Of a stretch of DNA of 38,399 bases, positions 22,597 through 33,744 are shown one piece after another; the stretch's first letter is position 1, and each line of letters begins with the position of its first letter. The notes below the pieces were generated by a model. It searched no databases and had not been told where the DNA came from. It saw only the letters and a program-made list of their open reading frames with translations. The position numbers were made by a program, and so were the translations under genes. The stretch comes from Streptomyces pseudogriseolus (GTDB taxonomy: Bacteria > Actinomycetota > Actinomycetes > Streptomycetales > Streptomycetaceae), in assembly GCA_002154585.1 (NCBI GenBank), contig MUNG01000158.1, positions 1-38,399 on the forward strand, in the 5' to 3' direction.

Positions 22597-23663
22597 GGGG
22601 AAGCCTCCGGGACGTTGGCGAGCACGGCCACGGCGGTGTCGTCCCGCACGGGGCGCGCCGCGCTGCCCGCGTCACGGACCGCCACGGCGGCCGTCACGGC
22701 CGGGTCGGCCGGGGGCACGCCGGTGTCCGCGGGCGGCGTCCAGCGGGACGACAGCCCGTCCGTGTGCAGAATCAGCAGGCTCTCCCCGGTCCACACCGTC
22801 TCGTCCTCGCGGACCGTGCGGGGCCGGTGTGCGCCGACGATCCCGGGCCGGGACAGCAGCGTCCGCCAGCGCCCGCCGTCCCGCAGCCGCGCGGTCACGT
22901 TGCCGATGCCCGCGAAGCGCAGCCGCCCGGTCCAGGTGTCGAGCTGGGCCGCGGCGACCGCCGCCCCGCGGGTCCCGGACAGCGCGGTGTGCAGCCGCTG
23001 GAGCAGCTCGGCGGGCGGCAGCCGGGCGCAGTGGCGCAGCTCCTCGACGGCGGCGTCGGAGGCGCGGGCTGCCTCGGCGCCGTGACCGAGACCGTCCGCC
23101 AGCAGCAGCGTCACCCGGTCGCCGGACCGCACCCACGACCAGGCGTCCCCGGACACCTCCCCGCCCGCGAACGGCACGTTGACGCCGCCCGCGTGCACAC
23201 CGGGCGACCGCACCGGGCCCTCCTCGGGGACCGGAGCGGCCGTGACGGGCCCGATCCGGGCCACCGCGACGGTGCCGCGGCCGGGCACGCTGTGCAGGCC
23301 GAACGCGTCGGCGATCCGCCGGCACGTCCCCAGCCCCGCCCCGAGCGAACCGCCGGTGCTGAAGCCGTCCTCGAACGCGCCGGCCACGTCGGCGATGCCG
23401 GGCCCGTGGTCCAGGGCGGTGATCTGCACGGCCCGCGCCGGCCGCCCTTCGGGCAGCACGGCGGGATCGACGACGTCGACGACCACCTCGCCCGCCGTCG
23501 CGTGCCGGAGCAGGTTGGTCGCCAGCTCGGTGGCCACCAGCGCGCACGCCGCCCGGCGCTGCTCGTCAAGACAGGCCCGGGCCGCGGCGTCCTCCGCCGC
23601 CACCCGCACGTCGCGCACCCGGGTCGCGTCGTGCACCGGCACGTGCCACACGCGCGGCATCAC
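22593..23663 (-). CDS. ATPase-PP2C fusion phosphatase, RsbX position
   Basis: A 356-aa fusion. The N-terminal GHKL ATPase (~1-140) has N box A-T-E-L-A-T-N-L-L-R-H-A, G1 D-H-G-P-G-I and G2 G-G-S-L-G-A-G-L-G-T. The C-terminal PP2C domain (~165-350) has E-V-S-G-D-A-W and L-L-A-D-G-L-G-H-G-A-E-A as metal motifs and D-D-T-A-V at the end. Bacillus RsbX, the feedback phosphatase of RsbR/RsbS, is PP2C only; this version brings its own RsbT-like kinase domain, so it may both phosphorylate and dephosphorylate STAS proteins. The start is GTG 23663 (or ATG 23660), overlapping the RsbT stop by GTGA. The 3' end overlaps the next phosphatase by ATGA. Confidence 0.9.
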   Translation of the reverse strand: MMPRVWHVPVHDATRVRDVRVAAEDAAARACLDEQRRAACALVATELATNLLRHATAGEVVVDVVDPAVLPEGRPARAVQITALDHGPGIADVAGAFEDGFSTGGSLGAGLGTCRRIADAFGLHSVPGRGTVAVARIGPVTAAPVPEEGPVRSPGVHAGGVNVPFAGGEVSGDAWSWVRSGDRVTLLLADGLGHGAEAARASDAAVEELRHCARLPPAELLQRLHTALSGTRGAAVAAAQLDTWTGRLRFAGIGNVTARLRDGGRWRTLLSRPGIVGAHRPRTVREDETVWTGESLLILHTDGLSSRWTPPADTGVPPADPAVTAAVAVRDAGSAARPVRDDTAVAVLANVPEASP

Positions 23664-24106
23664 CGGCCCCCGCGCGGCCCGACCGGGCGGGACACCCAGG
23701 AGGTGACCCGTACGACGGTGCCCGACCCCGGGGTGCTGTCCACCTCGAAGTCGTGCACCAGACGCCGCGACCCGCCCAGCCCCATGCCCAGTCCGTCACC
23801 GGAGGTGTAGCCGTCGCTGAGGGCCCGCTCCAGATCCGGGATCCCGGGGCCCTGGTCGGAAAAGGTCAGCCGCAGCCCGGCCGTGCCGTCGGCGGCGGTG
23901 ACGCGTGTCGTCTCCAGCACGCCGCCCCCGCCGTGCACCAGCGTGTTGCGGGCCAGCTCGCTCGCGGCCGTCACCAGCTTCGTCTGGTCCACCAGACCGA
24001 AGCCGACCCGGGTCGCGGCCTGCCGCACGTGCTGCCGCACCCACGCGAGGTCCAGGTCCGACCGGATGGGCAGCCGCGCGTCGACGTCCGCGGCCATGTC
24101 CATCAC
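23660..24106 (-). CDS. rsbT: RsbT-like stressosome serine/threonine kinase
   Basis: A 148-aa GHKL ATPase with intact motifs. The N box is A-A-S-E-L-A-R-N-T-L-V-H-G-G with the Mg-binding N54. G1 is F-S-D-Q-G-P-G-I with D84, and G2 is G-D-G-L-G-M-G-L-G-G. The opening (L-P-I-R-S-D-L-D-L-A-W-V-R-Q-H-V-R-Q-A-A) and T-R-V-G-F-G-L-V-D-Q-T-K match RsbT rather than RsbW. In stressosomes RsbT phosphorylates RsbR and RsbS, is released, and then activates a PP2C phosphatase. GTG 24106 overlaps the RsbS stop by GTGA; an ATG one codon on is an alternative start. The order R-S-T is the canonical one. Confidence 0.93.
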   Translation of the reverse strand: MMDMAADVDARLPIRSDLDLAWVRQHVRQAATRVGFGLVDQTKLVTAASELARNTLVHGGGGVLETTRVTAADGTAGLRLTFSDQGPGIPDLERALSDGYTSGDGLGMGLGGSRRLVHDFEVDSTPGSGTVVRVTSWVSRPVGPRGGR

Positions 24107-24516
24107 GGTCTCCCCTCGCCGCCGGGCCGGCGCGGAACGATCGGCTGCGCCAGCAGTTCCAGCGCCGCCTCGGTGTTCAGCGCCGTCCGCAGCTCCGGGA
24201 ACGTCAGGCCCAGCTCCACCAGCGTGATGGCGACCGCCGGCCGCATGCCCGCCACCACGGTCCGCGCGGCCAGCAGCTCGGTCTGCGCCGCGGTCTCGGC
24301 CAGCACCCGGCCCAGGAAGGAGTCGACGATCTCCACCCCGGAGATGTCGATCACCACCCCGGTGACCCGGCTCGCGGCGATCGTCTCGGCCAGGTCCTGC
24401 TGGAGCTGGGACGCCATGCCGTCGTGCAGGTCCCCCTGGAGGGTGACCAGCAGCACGTCCCCGAGCCGCAGCACCGGCACATGGCCCGCGGCCGGGCGGG
24501 CGAAGTGCTCGCTCAC
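24103..24516 (-). CDS. rsbS: RsbS-like stressosome scaffold STAS protein
   Basis: A 137-aa single STAS domain. V-P-V-L-R-L-G-D-V-L-L-V-T-L-Q-G-D-L is the first strand pair. V-V-I-D-I-S-G-V-E-I-V-D-S-F-L-G-R carries the likely phosphorylated Ser, S66, in the I-V-D-S position of Bacillus RsbS S59. V-A-G-M-R-P-A-V-A-I-T-L-V-E-L-G is a family hallmark shared with RsbR. GTG 24516 (V-S-E-H-F-A-R-P) overlaps the rsbR stop by GTGA. The C-terminal ~15 residues, P-I-V-P-R-R-P-G-G-E-G-R-P, are probably disordered. Expected to form a mixed icosahedral complex with the RsbR product just upstream. Confidence 0.93.
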   Translation of the reverse strand: MSEHFARPAAGHVPVLRLGDVLLVTLQGDLHDGMASQLQQDLAETIAASRVTGVVIDISGVEIVDSFLGRVLAETAAQTELLAARTVVAGMRPAVAITLVELGLTFPELRTALNTEAALELLAQPIVPRRPGGEGRP

Positions 24517-25412
24517 CGCCGGACCGCGCCCTCGGCCGGGGCCGTCACGATGTCCGCGCCCAGCTCGTGCAGGCAGTACCCGAGCGCGTCGGCGAGGCTC
24601 GCGCGGGTCTTGACCGTGCCGAGGTCGAGGCCGAGGTGGACGATGGTCTGCGCGATCGCCGGACGGATGCCGGAGACGACGCACTCGGCGCCCATCAGCC
24701 GGGCGGCGGCGACCGTCTTCATCAAGTGCTGCGCGACCAGCGAGTCGACCGTTGGCACTCCGGTGATGTCGAGGATCGCGAACCGGGCGTGCTGGTCGAC
24801 CACCGCGTTCAGCAGCGTCTCCATCACCACCTGGCTGCGGGCGCTGTCCAGCGTCCCGATCAGCGGGACCGCCACGATCCCGTCCCAGAGCTTGATCACC
24901 GGTGTCGCCACCTCGAGGAGCTGGAGCCGCTGCCGGTCGATCAGGGCCTGGTTCTCGCTCAGCGCGGTCTGCATGGTGACCAGCCGCAGCGTGCCCATCA
25001 GCACGCTCAGCGCGGTCGCGCACTCCCGCCGCCGCTCGGGGTCCTCCTGCTGCAGATCGGCCACCAGGAGGTTCTCCACCGGCGGCAGCAGCGCGGCCAG
25101 CTCGCTGGAGACCTGGGTGGTGGACAGTCCCGCGCGGGAGCGGGCCGCGCCCATCCGGGCCAGCTGCTCCCTCACCCCGGTGAACCCCGCGGCGTCCGGG
25201 TCCTCTATCCGCTGCGCGTCGGCCACCTGGGCCAGCGCGTCCACGATCGTCCGGCCCGCGTCCACGGCCTCGTCGCGCGAGACGGTGAACACCGTACGGA
25301 ACAGGGGCTCGTCGGCCCAGCGCTGGGCGATCTGCTCCCGTCGCCGCCGCAGGAAGTCCCCGACCTCCCGGGCGGGGCTGAGGTGGGTGGCGTCCGCTTC
25401 GTGCTCCGGCAC
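24513..25412 (-). CDS. rsbR: RsbR-like stressosome sensor protein
   Basis: A 299-aa protein with an N-terminal helical sensor domain (~15-155) and a C-terminal STAS domain (~165-285). The STAS part reads L-L-E-V-A-T-P-V-I-K-L-W-D-G-I-V-A-V-P-L, then I-L-D-I-T-G-V-P-T-V-D-S-L-V-A-Q-H and S-G-I-R-P-A-I-A-Q-T-I-V. T170 and S224 line up with the two RsbT target threonines of Bacillus RsbRA (T171, T205), with Ser replacing Thr at the second (alignment by eye). The N-terminal domain has no clear haem, flavin or globin signature, so its signal is unknown. ATG 25412; the gap from the STAS gene is 68 nt and the junction with rsbS is GTGA. Confidence 0.92.
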   Translation of the reverse strand: MPEHEADATHLSPAREVGDFLRRRREQIAQRWADEPLFRTVFTVSRDEAVDAGRTIVDALAQVADAQRIEDPDAAGFTGVREQLARMGAARSRAGLSTTQVSSELAALLPPVENLLVADLQQEDPERRRECATALSVLMGTLRLVTMQTALSENQALIDRQRLQLLEVATPVIKLWDGIVAVPLIGTLDSARSQVVMETLLNAVVDQHARFAILDITGVPTVDSLVAQHLMKTVAAARLMGAECVVSGIRPAIAQTIVHLGLDLGTVKTRASLADALGYCLHELGADIVTAPAEGAVRR

Positions 25413-25480
25413 CTGTCTGCTCTCCTCCTGGTCGTCACAAAGCGCCCGACCCAGGACGGGGCCGGGCGGGGCGGTTCCGC

Positions 25481-25873
25481 TCAGGCCTCGGGCCCGTCCG
25501 GGGCCGCCTGGGGCCGGTCGACGCGCTCCAGCGCCTCGTCGACGCTCTCCGACACGGGCACGGTGATGCTGACGCCCGTCAGATCGAGGATCCGGCGCAC
25601 CGCGGGGGTGGGGGAGATGATGTGCACGCTCCCCGGCAGCTCCCGCGCCTCCTGGTAGACGCGCAGGATGATGTTCATGCCGGAGGAGTCCATGAACGGG
25701 ACCGCCGACAGGTCCAGCAGGAAGTGCCGGCGCCCGTGGTGCAGCTGGTTCGCCAGGTGGTGCTGGAACTCGGTCGCCGTGTCGACGTCCAAGTAGCCCT
25801 CGACGGTGACGAGGGCCACGTCCTCACGAGGAAGTGTCACCTCGACGGACAACGGGTCCTGGGCAATGGGCAC
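25481..25873 (-). CDS. STAS anti-anti-sigma factor (RsbV/SpoIIAA-like)
   Basis: A 130-aa STAS antagonist. L-V-T-V-E-G-Y-L-D-V-D-T-A-T-E-F is the first half of the fold. F-L-L-D-L-S-A-V-P-F-M-D-S-S-G-M-N contains the phosphorylation site S63/S64 in the D-S-S-G motif. When dephosphorylated, such proteins bind RsbW-type ATPases and release sigma. GTG 25873 was chosen because GGAGG sits 5 nt upstream; a longer open frame to 25942 crosses the putative promoter and lacks family similarity. A sigma-B-type promoter lies 47 nt upstream. Candidate partners are the ATPases at 14651-15094 and 33165-33599, and the phosphatases on either side. Confidence 0.92.
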   Translation of the reverse strand: MPIAQDPLSVEVTLPREDVALVTVEGYLDVDTATEFQHHLANQLHHGRRHFLLDLSAVPFMDSSGMNIILRVYQEARELPGSVHIISPTPAVRRILDLTGVSITVPVSESVDEALERVDRPQAAPDGPEA

Positions 25874-25919
25874 GAGTACCTCCAACAAGGTGATCAAGTC
25901 CTGTGTCGCGCAGCCGCGC

Positions 25920-25944
25920 GTACCCCCCAATCGCCTTCTCATGC
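25920..25944 (-). promoter_or_regulatory. Candidate sigma-B-type promoter of the STAS-rsbRST operon
   Basis: On the minus strand GCAT (25944-25941), a 15-nt spacer and GGGTAC (25925-25920) match GNNT-N14-16-GGGTAC/T. The site is in the 102-nt gap between the ANTAR-phosphatase stop (25976) and the anti-anti-sigma start (25873), oriented toward the latter, with room for a ~40-nt leader. It would let the sigma factor amplify or damp its own control module. Confidence 0.6.
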
Positions 25945-25975
25945 CTGCGTCCGCACGATCGGCCGTCCGGGTGAC

Positions 25976-28392
25976 CTATCCCACCCTGATGCCCACGATG
26001 CACGTGTCGTCGTCGGTGTCCGACCTGCTGTACGTGAGCAGCCGGTCGAGCCGCTGGTCGAGCGTGCCCGGCACCGTCGCCGCGGTGGTGAGCAGATGCG
26101 TCAGCGACTCCTCCACCGAGCGGTCCCGGCGCTCGATCAGTCCGTCCGTGTACATCAGCAGGTTGTCCTCCGCGGCGAGCTGCACCTCCCCCTCCTCGTA
26201 GCGCGCCTCGGGGACGGCGCCCAGCAGCAGACCGCGCACCGGGGGCAGCGGAGCCGCGTCGGAGCCGCGCACCAGCACCGGCGGCAGATGGCCCGCCCGC
26301 GCCCACCGCAGGGTGCGGGTGTCCGGGTCGTACAGACCGCACACGGCGGTCGCCGTGACCCCGCCGGTCAGATGGTGCGTCACCATGTTCAGCCACGACA
26401 GCAGCTGCCCCGGCCCCGCGCCGGTGACGGCGAGCCCGCGCAGCGCGTTGCGCAGCACGACCATGCTGGTCGCCGCCTCGATGCCGTGACCGGCGACGTC
26501 GCCCACGCACAGCAGCACCAGACGGGACGGCAGCACCACCGCGTCGTACCAGTCGCCGCCGACCAGCTGCTCCGCCTCGGCGGGCCGGTAGCGCACGGCC
26601 ACGTCCAGGCCGGGCATCTGCAGCGGGCCCTGCGCGGGCGGCATGATCGCCCGCTGGAGCTGAAGCGCCAGCCGGTCCCGCTCGCTGGCCTGCTGCTCGG
26701 TGTGCGCGAGCTGGTCGCGGGTCGCCGCCAGCGCCACCTCGGTCCAGTGCTGCGCCGAGATGTCCTGGTAGGCGCCCCGCACGGTGAGCAGCCGCCCGTC
26801 GGTGTCCAGCACCGGCTCGGCGACCACCCGGATGTGCCGGGTCACCCCGTCGGGCCGCTGCAGCCGGAACGCGGCGGAGGCCGGGCGCCGGTGGTGCAGC
26901 AGCGTGCGCAGGAAACGGCCGATGGCGACCGCGTCGTCCGGGTGCGCGTGCGCCGGGAGGTCCTCCAGCGGCACCGGGGGACTGGTCTCCGGACGCCCGT
27001 ACAGGTCGAACAGCTGGTCGTTCCAGGTGATCTCACCGGTCAGCAGGTTCTCCTCGAACCCGCCGATCCGGCCGAGCCGCTGGGCGTGTTGCAGCAGGCT
27101 CGCCAGCCGCGCCGTCTCGTCCTCGATCCGCCAGATGAACAGGATCCCCGCGCCGTGCCGGCTGACGCTGATGTCCGCGACCGCCGACAGCGGCACCTGG
27201 TCCACCAGCGCGGTCAGATGCATGCGCCGGGCGCGGAACGGCTCACCCGTGGCGTACACCCGCTCGATCCGCTGGAACAGCTCGCTCTGCCCGGCGGCCA
27301 TCGGGTACGCCTCCAGGAGCAGGGCCCCGCTGACCATGCCGCGCGGCCGGCCCGCCGGGTCCAGGAAGCGGCTGTTGACGTGCTGGATGCGGAAGTCGAG
27401 CAGGTTCCCGGACGCGTCCAGGTGCGGCACGAGCACCAGGGCAGGGTCGTACAGCCCGTCGGCCAGGTCCATCAGCTCGGCCGCGTCCGGCAGCACCCGC
27501 GGCGGCCCGGCGGGGCCGTCGGGCGCCGTGTACGTCTCCAGGGTGTGCGCGCACAGCTCCGCCAGGGCCTCCACCTGCCGCACGATCTGCGGCGGCTGCG
27601 GGGGCAGCGGCACGGGCCAGACGATCTCCAGCATGCCGTACACCCGCCCGCCGGTGCCGGCGGGCACGGCCGCCCGGCCGCCGTCCGGGTGATGGTGCCG
27701 GCCCACACTGGGCAGCCCCCGCTCGGCCAGCGACTCGATCCACAGTCCCTCGCGCTCGGCCAGACCGCACCGCGCGACCGTCGCCACGTCCGGCGGCACG
27801 TAGTACCAGCGCGCCGCCTCGGCGGGGGAGAAGCCGGCGCTGCCGGCCAGGGTCAGCGACCCGTCGGCGCCCGCCGCCCAGATCGCCACGGCCACCGCGC
27901 CCAGCGGGCGCAGCGCCTGCTCCAGCAGCGACTCGGCCACCGCCTGGGTGTCGTCGGCGGCGAGCGCCCCGCTCTCAGCCGCCCGCAGCCGTACGGCCGC
28001 CGGGTCGCCCTCCGCCTCGCCGGCCGCCCGGGTGGCGGTCAGGAAGGCGTGCGTCACCTCGGACATCCGGTCCCGGGCGGCCTGGTTGATCACCTCGACG
28101 GCGAACTCCAGCTGGGTCGTCCCGGCCTGCTCGGTCAGCTCGGCGAGCTGCCGCGCCGCCTGCGCCGGACCGCAGCCGAGGCGCTCCACCAGGATGCCCT
28201 TGGCCAGCTCGATCAGCGCCCGCCCCTCGGCCTCCGCCTGCGCGGCGCGCACCTCACGGCTCAGCCGGTCCACCGTCGCCGCCAGCCGGCCCACGGGCGA
28301 GTCGGAGGCCACCCCGGCCGGACCCGCCGCGGCCGGCCGCAGCTCCAGCTCCCTCTCCTCGGGCGCGCGCTCGCCCGGGTGCTCCTGGACGC

Positions 28393-28396
<4 letters not shown>
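25976..28396 (-). CDS. ANTAR-GAF-PAS-PAS-PP2C phosphatase
   Basis: An 806-aa multidomain regulator. Residues ~44-105 look like an ANTAR RNA-binding domain (E-G-R-A-L-I-E-L-A-K-G-I-L-V-E-R-L-G-C-G, then A-A-R-Q-L-A-E-L). A GAF-like domain (~150-300) and two PAS domains (~320-430 and ~450-560) follow; the second contains G-R-I-G-G-F-E-E-N-L-L-T-G-E-I-T-W-N-D. The SpoIIE-type PP2C (~580-806) has G-G-D-W-Y-D-A-V and C-V-G-D-V-A-G-H-G-I-E-A-A motifs. It overlaps the hybrid-kinase gene by ATGA, so it is translated with it and probably acts downstream of it. ANTAR domains normally bind dual hexaloop RNAs for antitermination; whether this one still binds RNA is open. Confidence 0.88.
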
Positions 28397-32397
<4,001 letters not shown>

Positions 32398-32480
32398 GCG
32401 CACCCTCGTTCCGGCCCCATTCAAAGCGCATTTCCGCAGATCAGGCGGAGGCGCGCGGCGAGAAATACGCCGCAATCTAA

Positions 32481-32497
32481 CGCACCTAGCGGGTGCG
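32481..32497. promoter_or_regulatory. Dyad in the kinase / PRC-barrel divergent region
   Basis: CGCACC-TAGCG-GGTGCG is a perfect 6-bp inverted repeat with a 5-nt spacer, about 84 nt upstream of the kinase start. It could be a regulator binding site for the kinase promoter. No regulator is identified. The rest of the 315-nt gap (32398-32712) holds the two promoters listed separately. Confidence 0.35.
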
Positions 32498-32551
32498 CGA
32501 CAAAGCAGACCGTGGCTTTCGGGACCGGTGGAGAATCACTGTTCCCGGCAG

Positions 32552-32576
32552 GCATGTTCCGGCGCATGCGGGGTAC
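32552..32576 (+). promoter_or_regulatory. Candidate sigma-B-type promoter P1 of the PRC-barrel gene
   Basis: GCAT (32552-32555), a 15-nt spacer and GGGTAC (32571-32576) match the sigma-B-family consensus. The site is 137 nt upstream of the start codon and has the same -35, spacer length and -10 as the minus-strand promoter at 25944-25920. Confidence 0.55.
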
Positions 32577-32632
32577 CTGATGCGGTTTCACCGCGCCGCC
32601 GCCAGGTTGGCCGCTTTCGACGGCCGCCGTTC

Positions 32633-32657
32633 GAATGTGTGCCCGTCCGAGGGGTAT
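32633..32657 (+). promoter_or_regulatory. Candidate sigma-B-type promoter P2 of the PRC-barrel gene
   Basis: GAAT (32633-32636), a 15-nt spacer and GGGTAT (32652-32657) form a second consensus match 81 nt downstream of P1 and 56 nt before ATG 32713. Two correctly spaced sites in one gap are unlikely by chance and suggest strong stress-dependent expression. Confidence 0.65.
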
Positions 32658-32712
32658 CTGCTCGGGTGGAGGGGGCAAGTCCGGCCCCCCGGCAAGGCAG
32701 GGGGAGCAGTTG

Positions 32713-33120
32713 ATGGGGAGCAGTCGTTCTACGGGGAGGCCGGAAGCAGTGCCCACCGACAGCATCTGGTCGTACACGCCGGCCCTGGAGCACGTCCGCG
32801 GGGCGGACCTCACGGGGTTCACCGTCGTCGCGCGCGACGGCACCGCCGGCCACGTCGACCGCCAGGCCGTTCACCACGGCATGCCGCATCTCGTCGTGGA
32901 CACCGGCGTGTGGGTCTTCGGCCGCAGCCTCCTGGTGCCCGTCGGGGTGATCACCTCCGTGGACACCGCCGAGCGGAAGCTGACGGTGTCCTGCACCAGG
33001 GCCGAGCTGAAGGCCGCGCCGCGCTTCCGCACCGACAGCGAGACCATGGACCGCGTCTATCTGACCGCCGTCGGCCACTACTACAGCGAGCTGCCCCGCG
33101 AGGAGCGGCCCGCCGGATGA
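32713..33120 (+). CDS. PRC-barrel domain protein
   Basis: A 135-aa soluble protein. After ~25 residues a PRC-barrel-like beta domain begins: L-T-G-F-T-V-V-A-R-D-G-T-A-G-H-V-D-R, then H-L-V-V-D-T-G-V-W-V-F-G-R-S-L-L-V-P-V-G-V-I. A segment similar to stress-linked PRC proteins of actinobacteria follows (T-D-x-E-T-M-D-R-V-Y-L-T-A-V-G-H-Y-Y). ATG 32713 is preceded by GGGGGAG at about 7 nt. Two sigma-B-type promoters upstream make it a likely general-stress protein. It is convergent with an RsbW-like ATPase gene. PRC domains often mediate protein-protein or ribosome contacts; the role here is unknown. Confidence 0.83.
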   Translation: MGSSRSTGRPEAVPTDSIWSYTPALEHVRGADLTGFTVVARDGTAGHVDRQAVHHGMPHLVVDTGVWVFGRSLLVPVGVITSVDTAERKLTVSCTRAELKAAPRFRTDSETMDRVYLTAVGHYYSELPREERPAG

Positions 33121-33148
33121 GGGCGGGGCCCGCCGGATGAGGGCGGGG
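33109..33148. repeat. 20-bp tandem duplication spanning the PRC-barrel stop
   Basis: CCCGCCGGATGAGGGCGGGG occurs twice head-to-tail (33109-33128 and 33129-33148). The first copy contains the last codons and TGA stop of the PRC-barrel gene. The second copy supplies one arm of the adjacent terminator. Confidence 0.95.
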
Positions 33149-33166
33149 CGCGCCCGCCCCGCCCTC
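33139..33166. terminator. Bidirectional terminator between convergent genes
   Basis: GAGGGCGGGGC (33139-33149) and GCCCCGCCCTC (33156-33166) form a perfect 11-bp stem with a 6-nt loop between the PRC-barrel gene and the minus-strand ATPase gene. The right arm overlaps the ATPase stop codon region. Confidence 0.8.
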
Positions 33167-33599
33167 ACCACGGCAGGAAGACATGGATGTCCTTGCCGTC
33201 GTCGTGGGTCACGACGCTCACCTGGTCGCAGAGCGTGTGGATCAGATGCCACCCGATGCCGCCCCCGCCGCTGTGCGGATGGAACGGGCGCGGGGCCGGC
33301 TCGGTGACGCTGGTGTCGTGCATCACGACGTGCACCCCGTCGAACGTGCGGCGCAGCCGCAGCTCGAACGGCCCGGGGGCGTACTGCACCGCGTTGGCGG
33401 CCAGTTCCGTGACCACCAGAAGTATGTCGTCCCAGTGCTCCGGCGCCGACGGCGCCGACGCGCGGGCCAGGTCGAAGAGGAATTCCTCCGCGACCAGACG
33501 TGCGTCCGTCACATCGTGCAGCTCCCCCGGGAAGCTGGCGATGCGGCTCGTGATCTCCTCGCCGGCCAGTGTCCTGTCCCTACGCGACTCGGGTGCCAT
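33165..33599 (-). CDS. RsbW-like ATP-binding anti-sigma regulator
   Basis: A 144-aa GHKL ATPase. The N box is V-V-T-E-L-A-A-N-A-V-Q-Y-A with the Mg-binding Asn near residue 70. The G1 position reads H-D-T-S-V-T-E-P, lacking the G-x-G, and the lid is G-G-G-G-I-G-W-H-L-I. This is the common Streptomyces 'ATP-binding protein' type, related to anti-sigma factors but with a degenerate G1. An N-terminal E-F-L-F-D-L-A-R helix precedes it. ATG 33599; the upstream 145-nt gap (33600-33744) has no sigma-B-type site that I can find. With the ATPase at 14651 it is one of two candidate partners for the STAS antagonist of the island. Confidence 0.83.
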   Translation of the reverse strand: MAPESRRDRTLAGEEITSRIASFPGELHDVTDARLVAEEFLFDLARASAPSAPEHWDDILLVVTELAANAVQYAPGPFELRLRRTFDGVHVVMHDTSVTEPAPRPFHPHSGGGGIGWHLIHTLCDQVSVVTHDDGKDIHVFLPW

Positions 33600-33744
33600 G
33601 TCGCCTTCCAGGCCCCGGCCCGCGCCGGGGCGGTCGTCGCTGCTGTTGCCTTCCCCGATCTGTGGGTTCCCGTGCGGGCGGAGCCTACGCGCCCGCCTGC
33701 CCGACCGTACGGGGTGACAAACCCCGCACCCGTCGCGCGCATGA

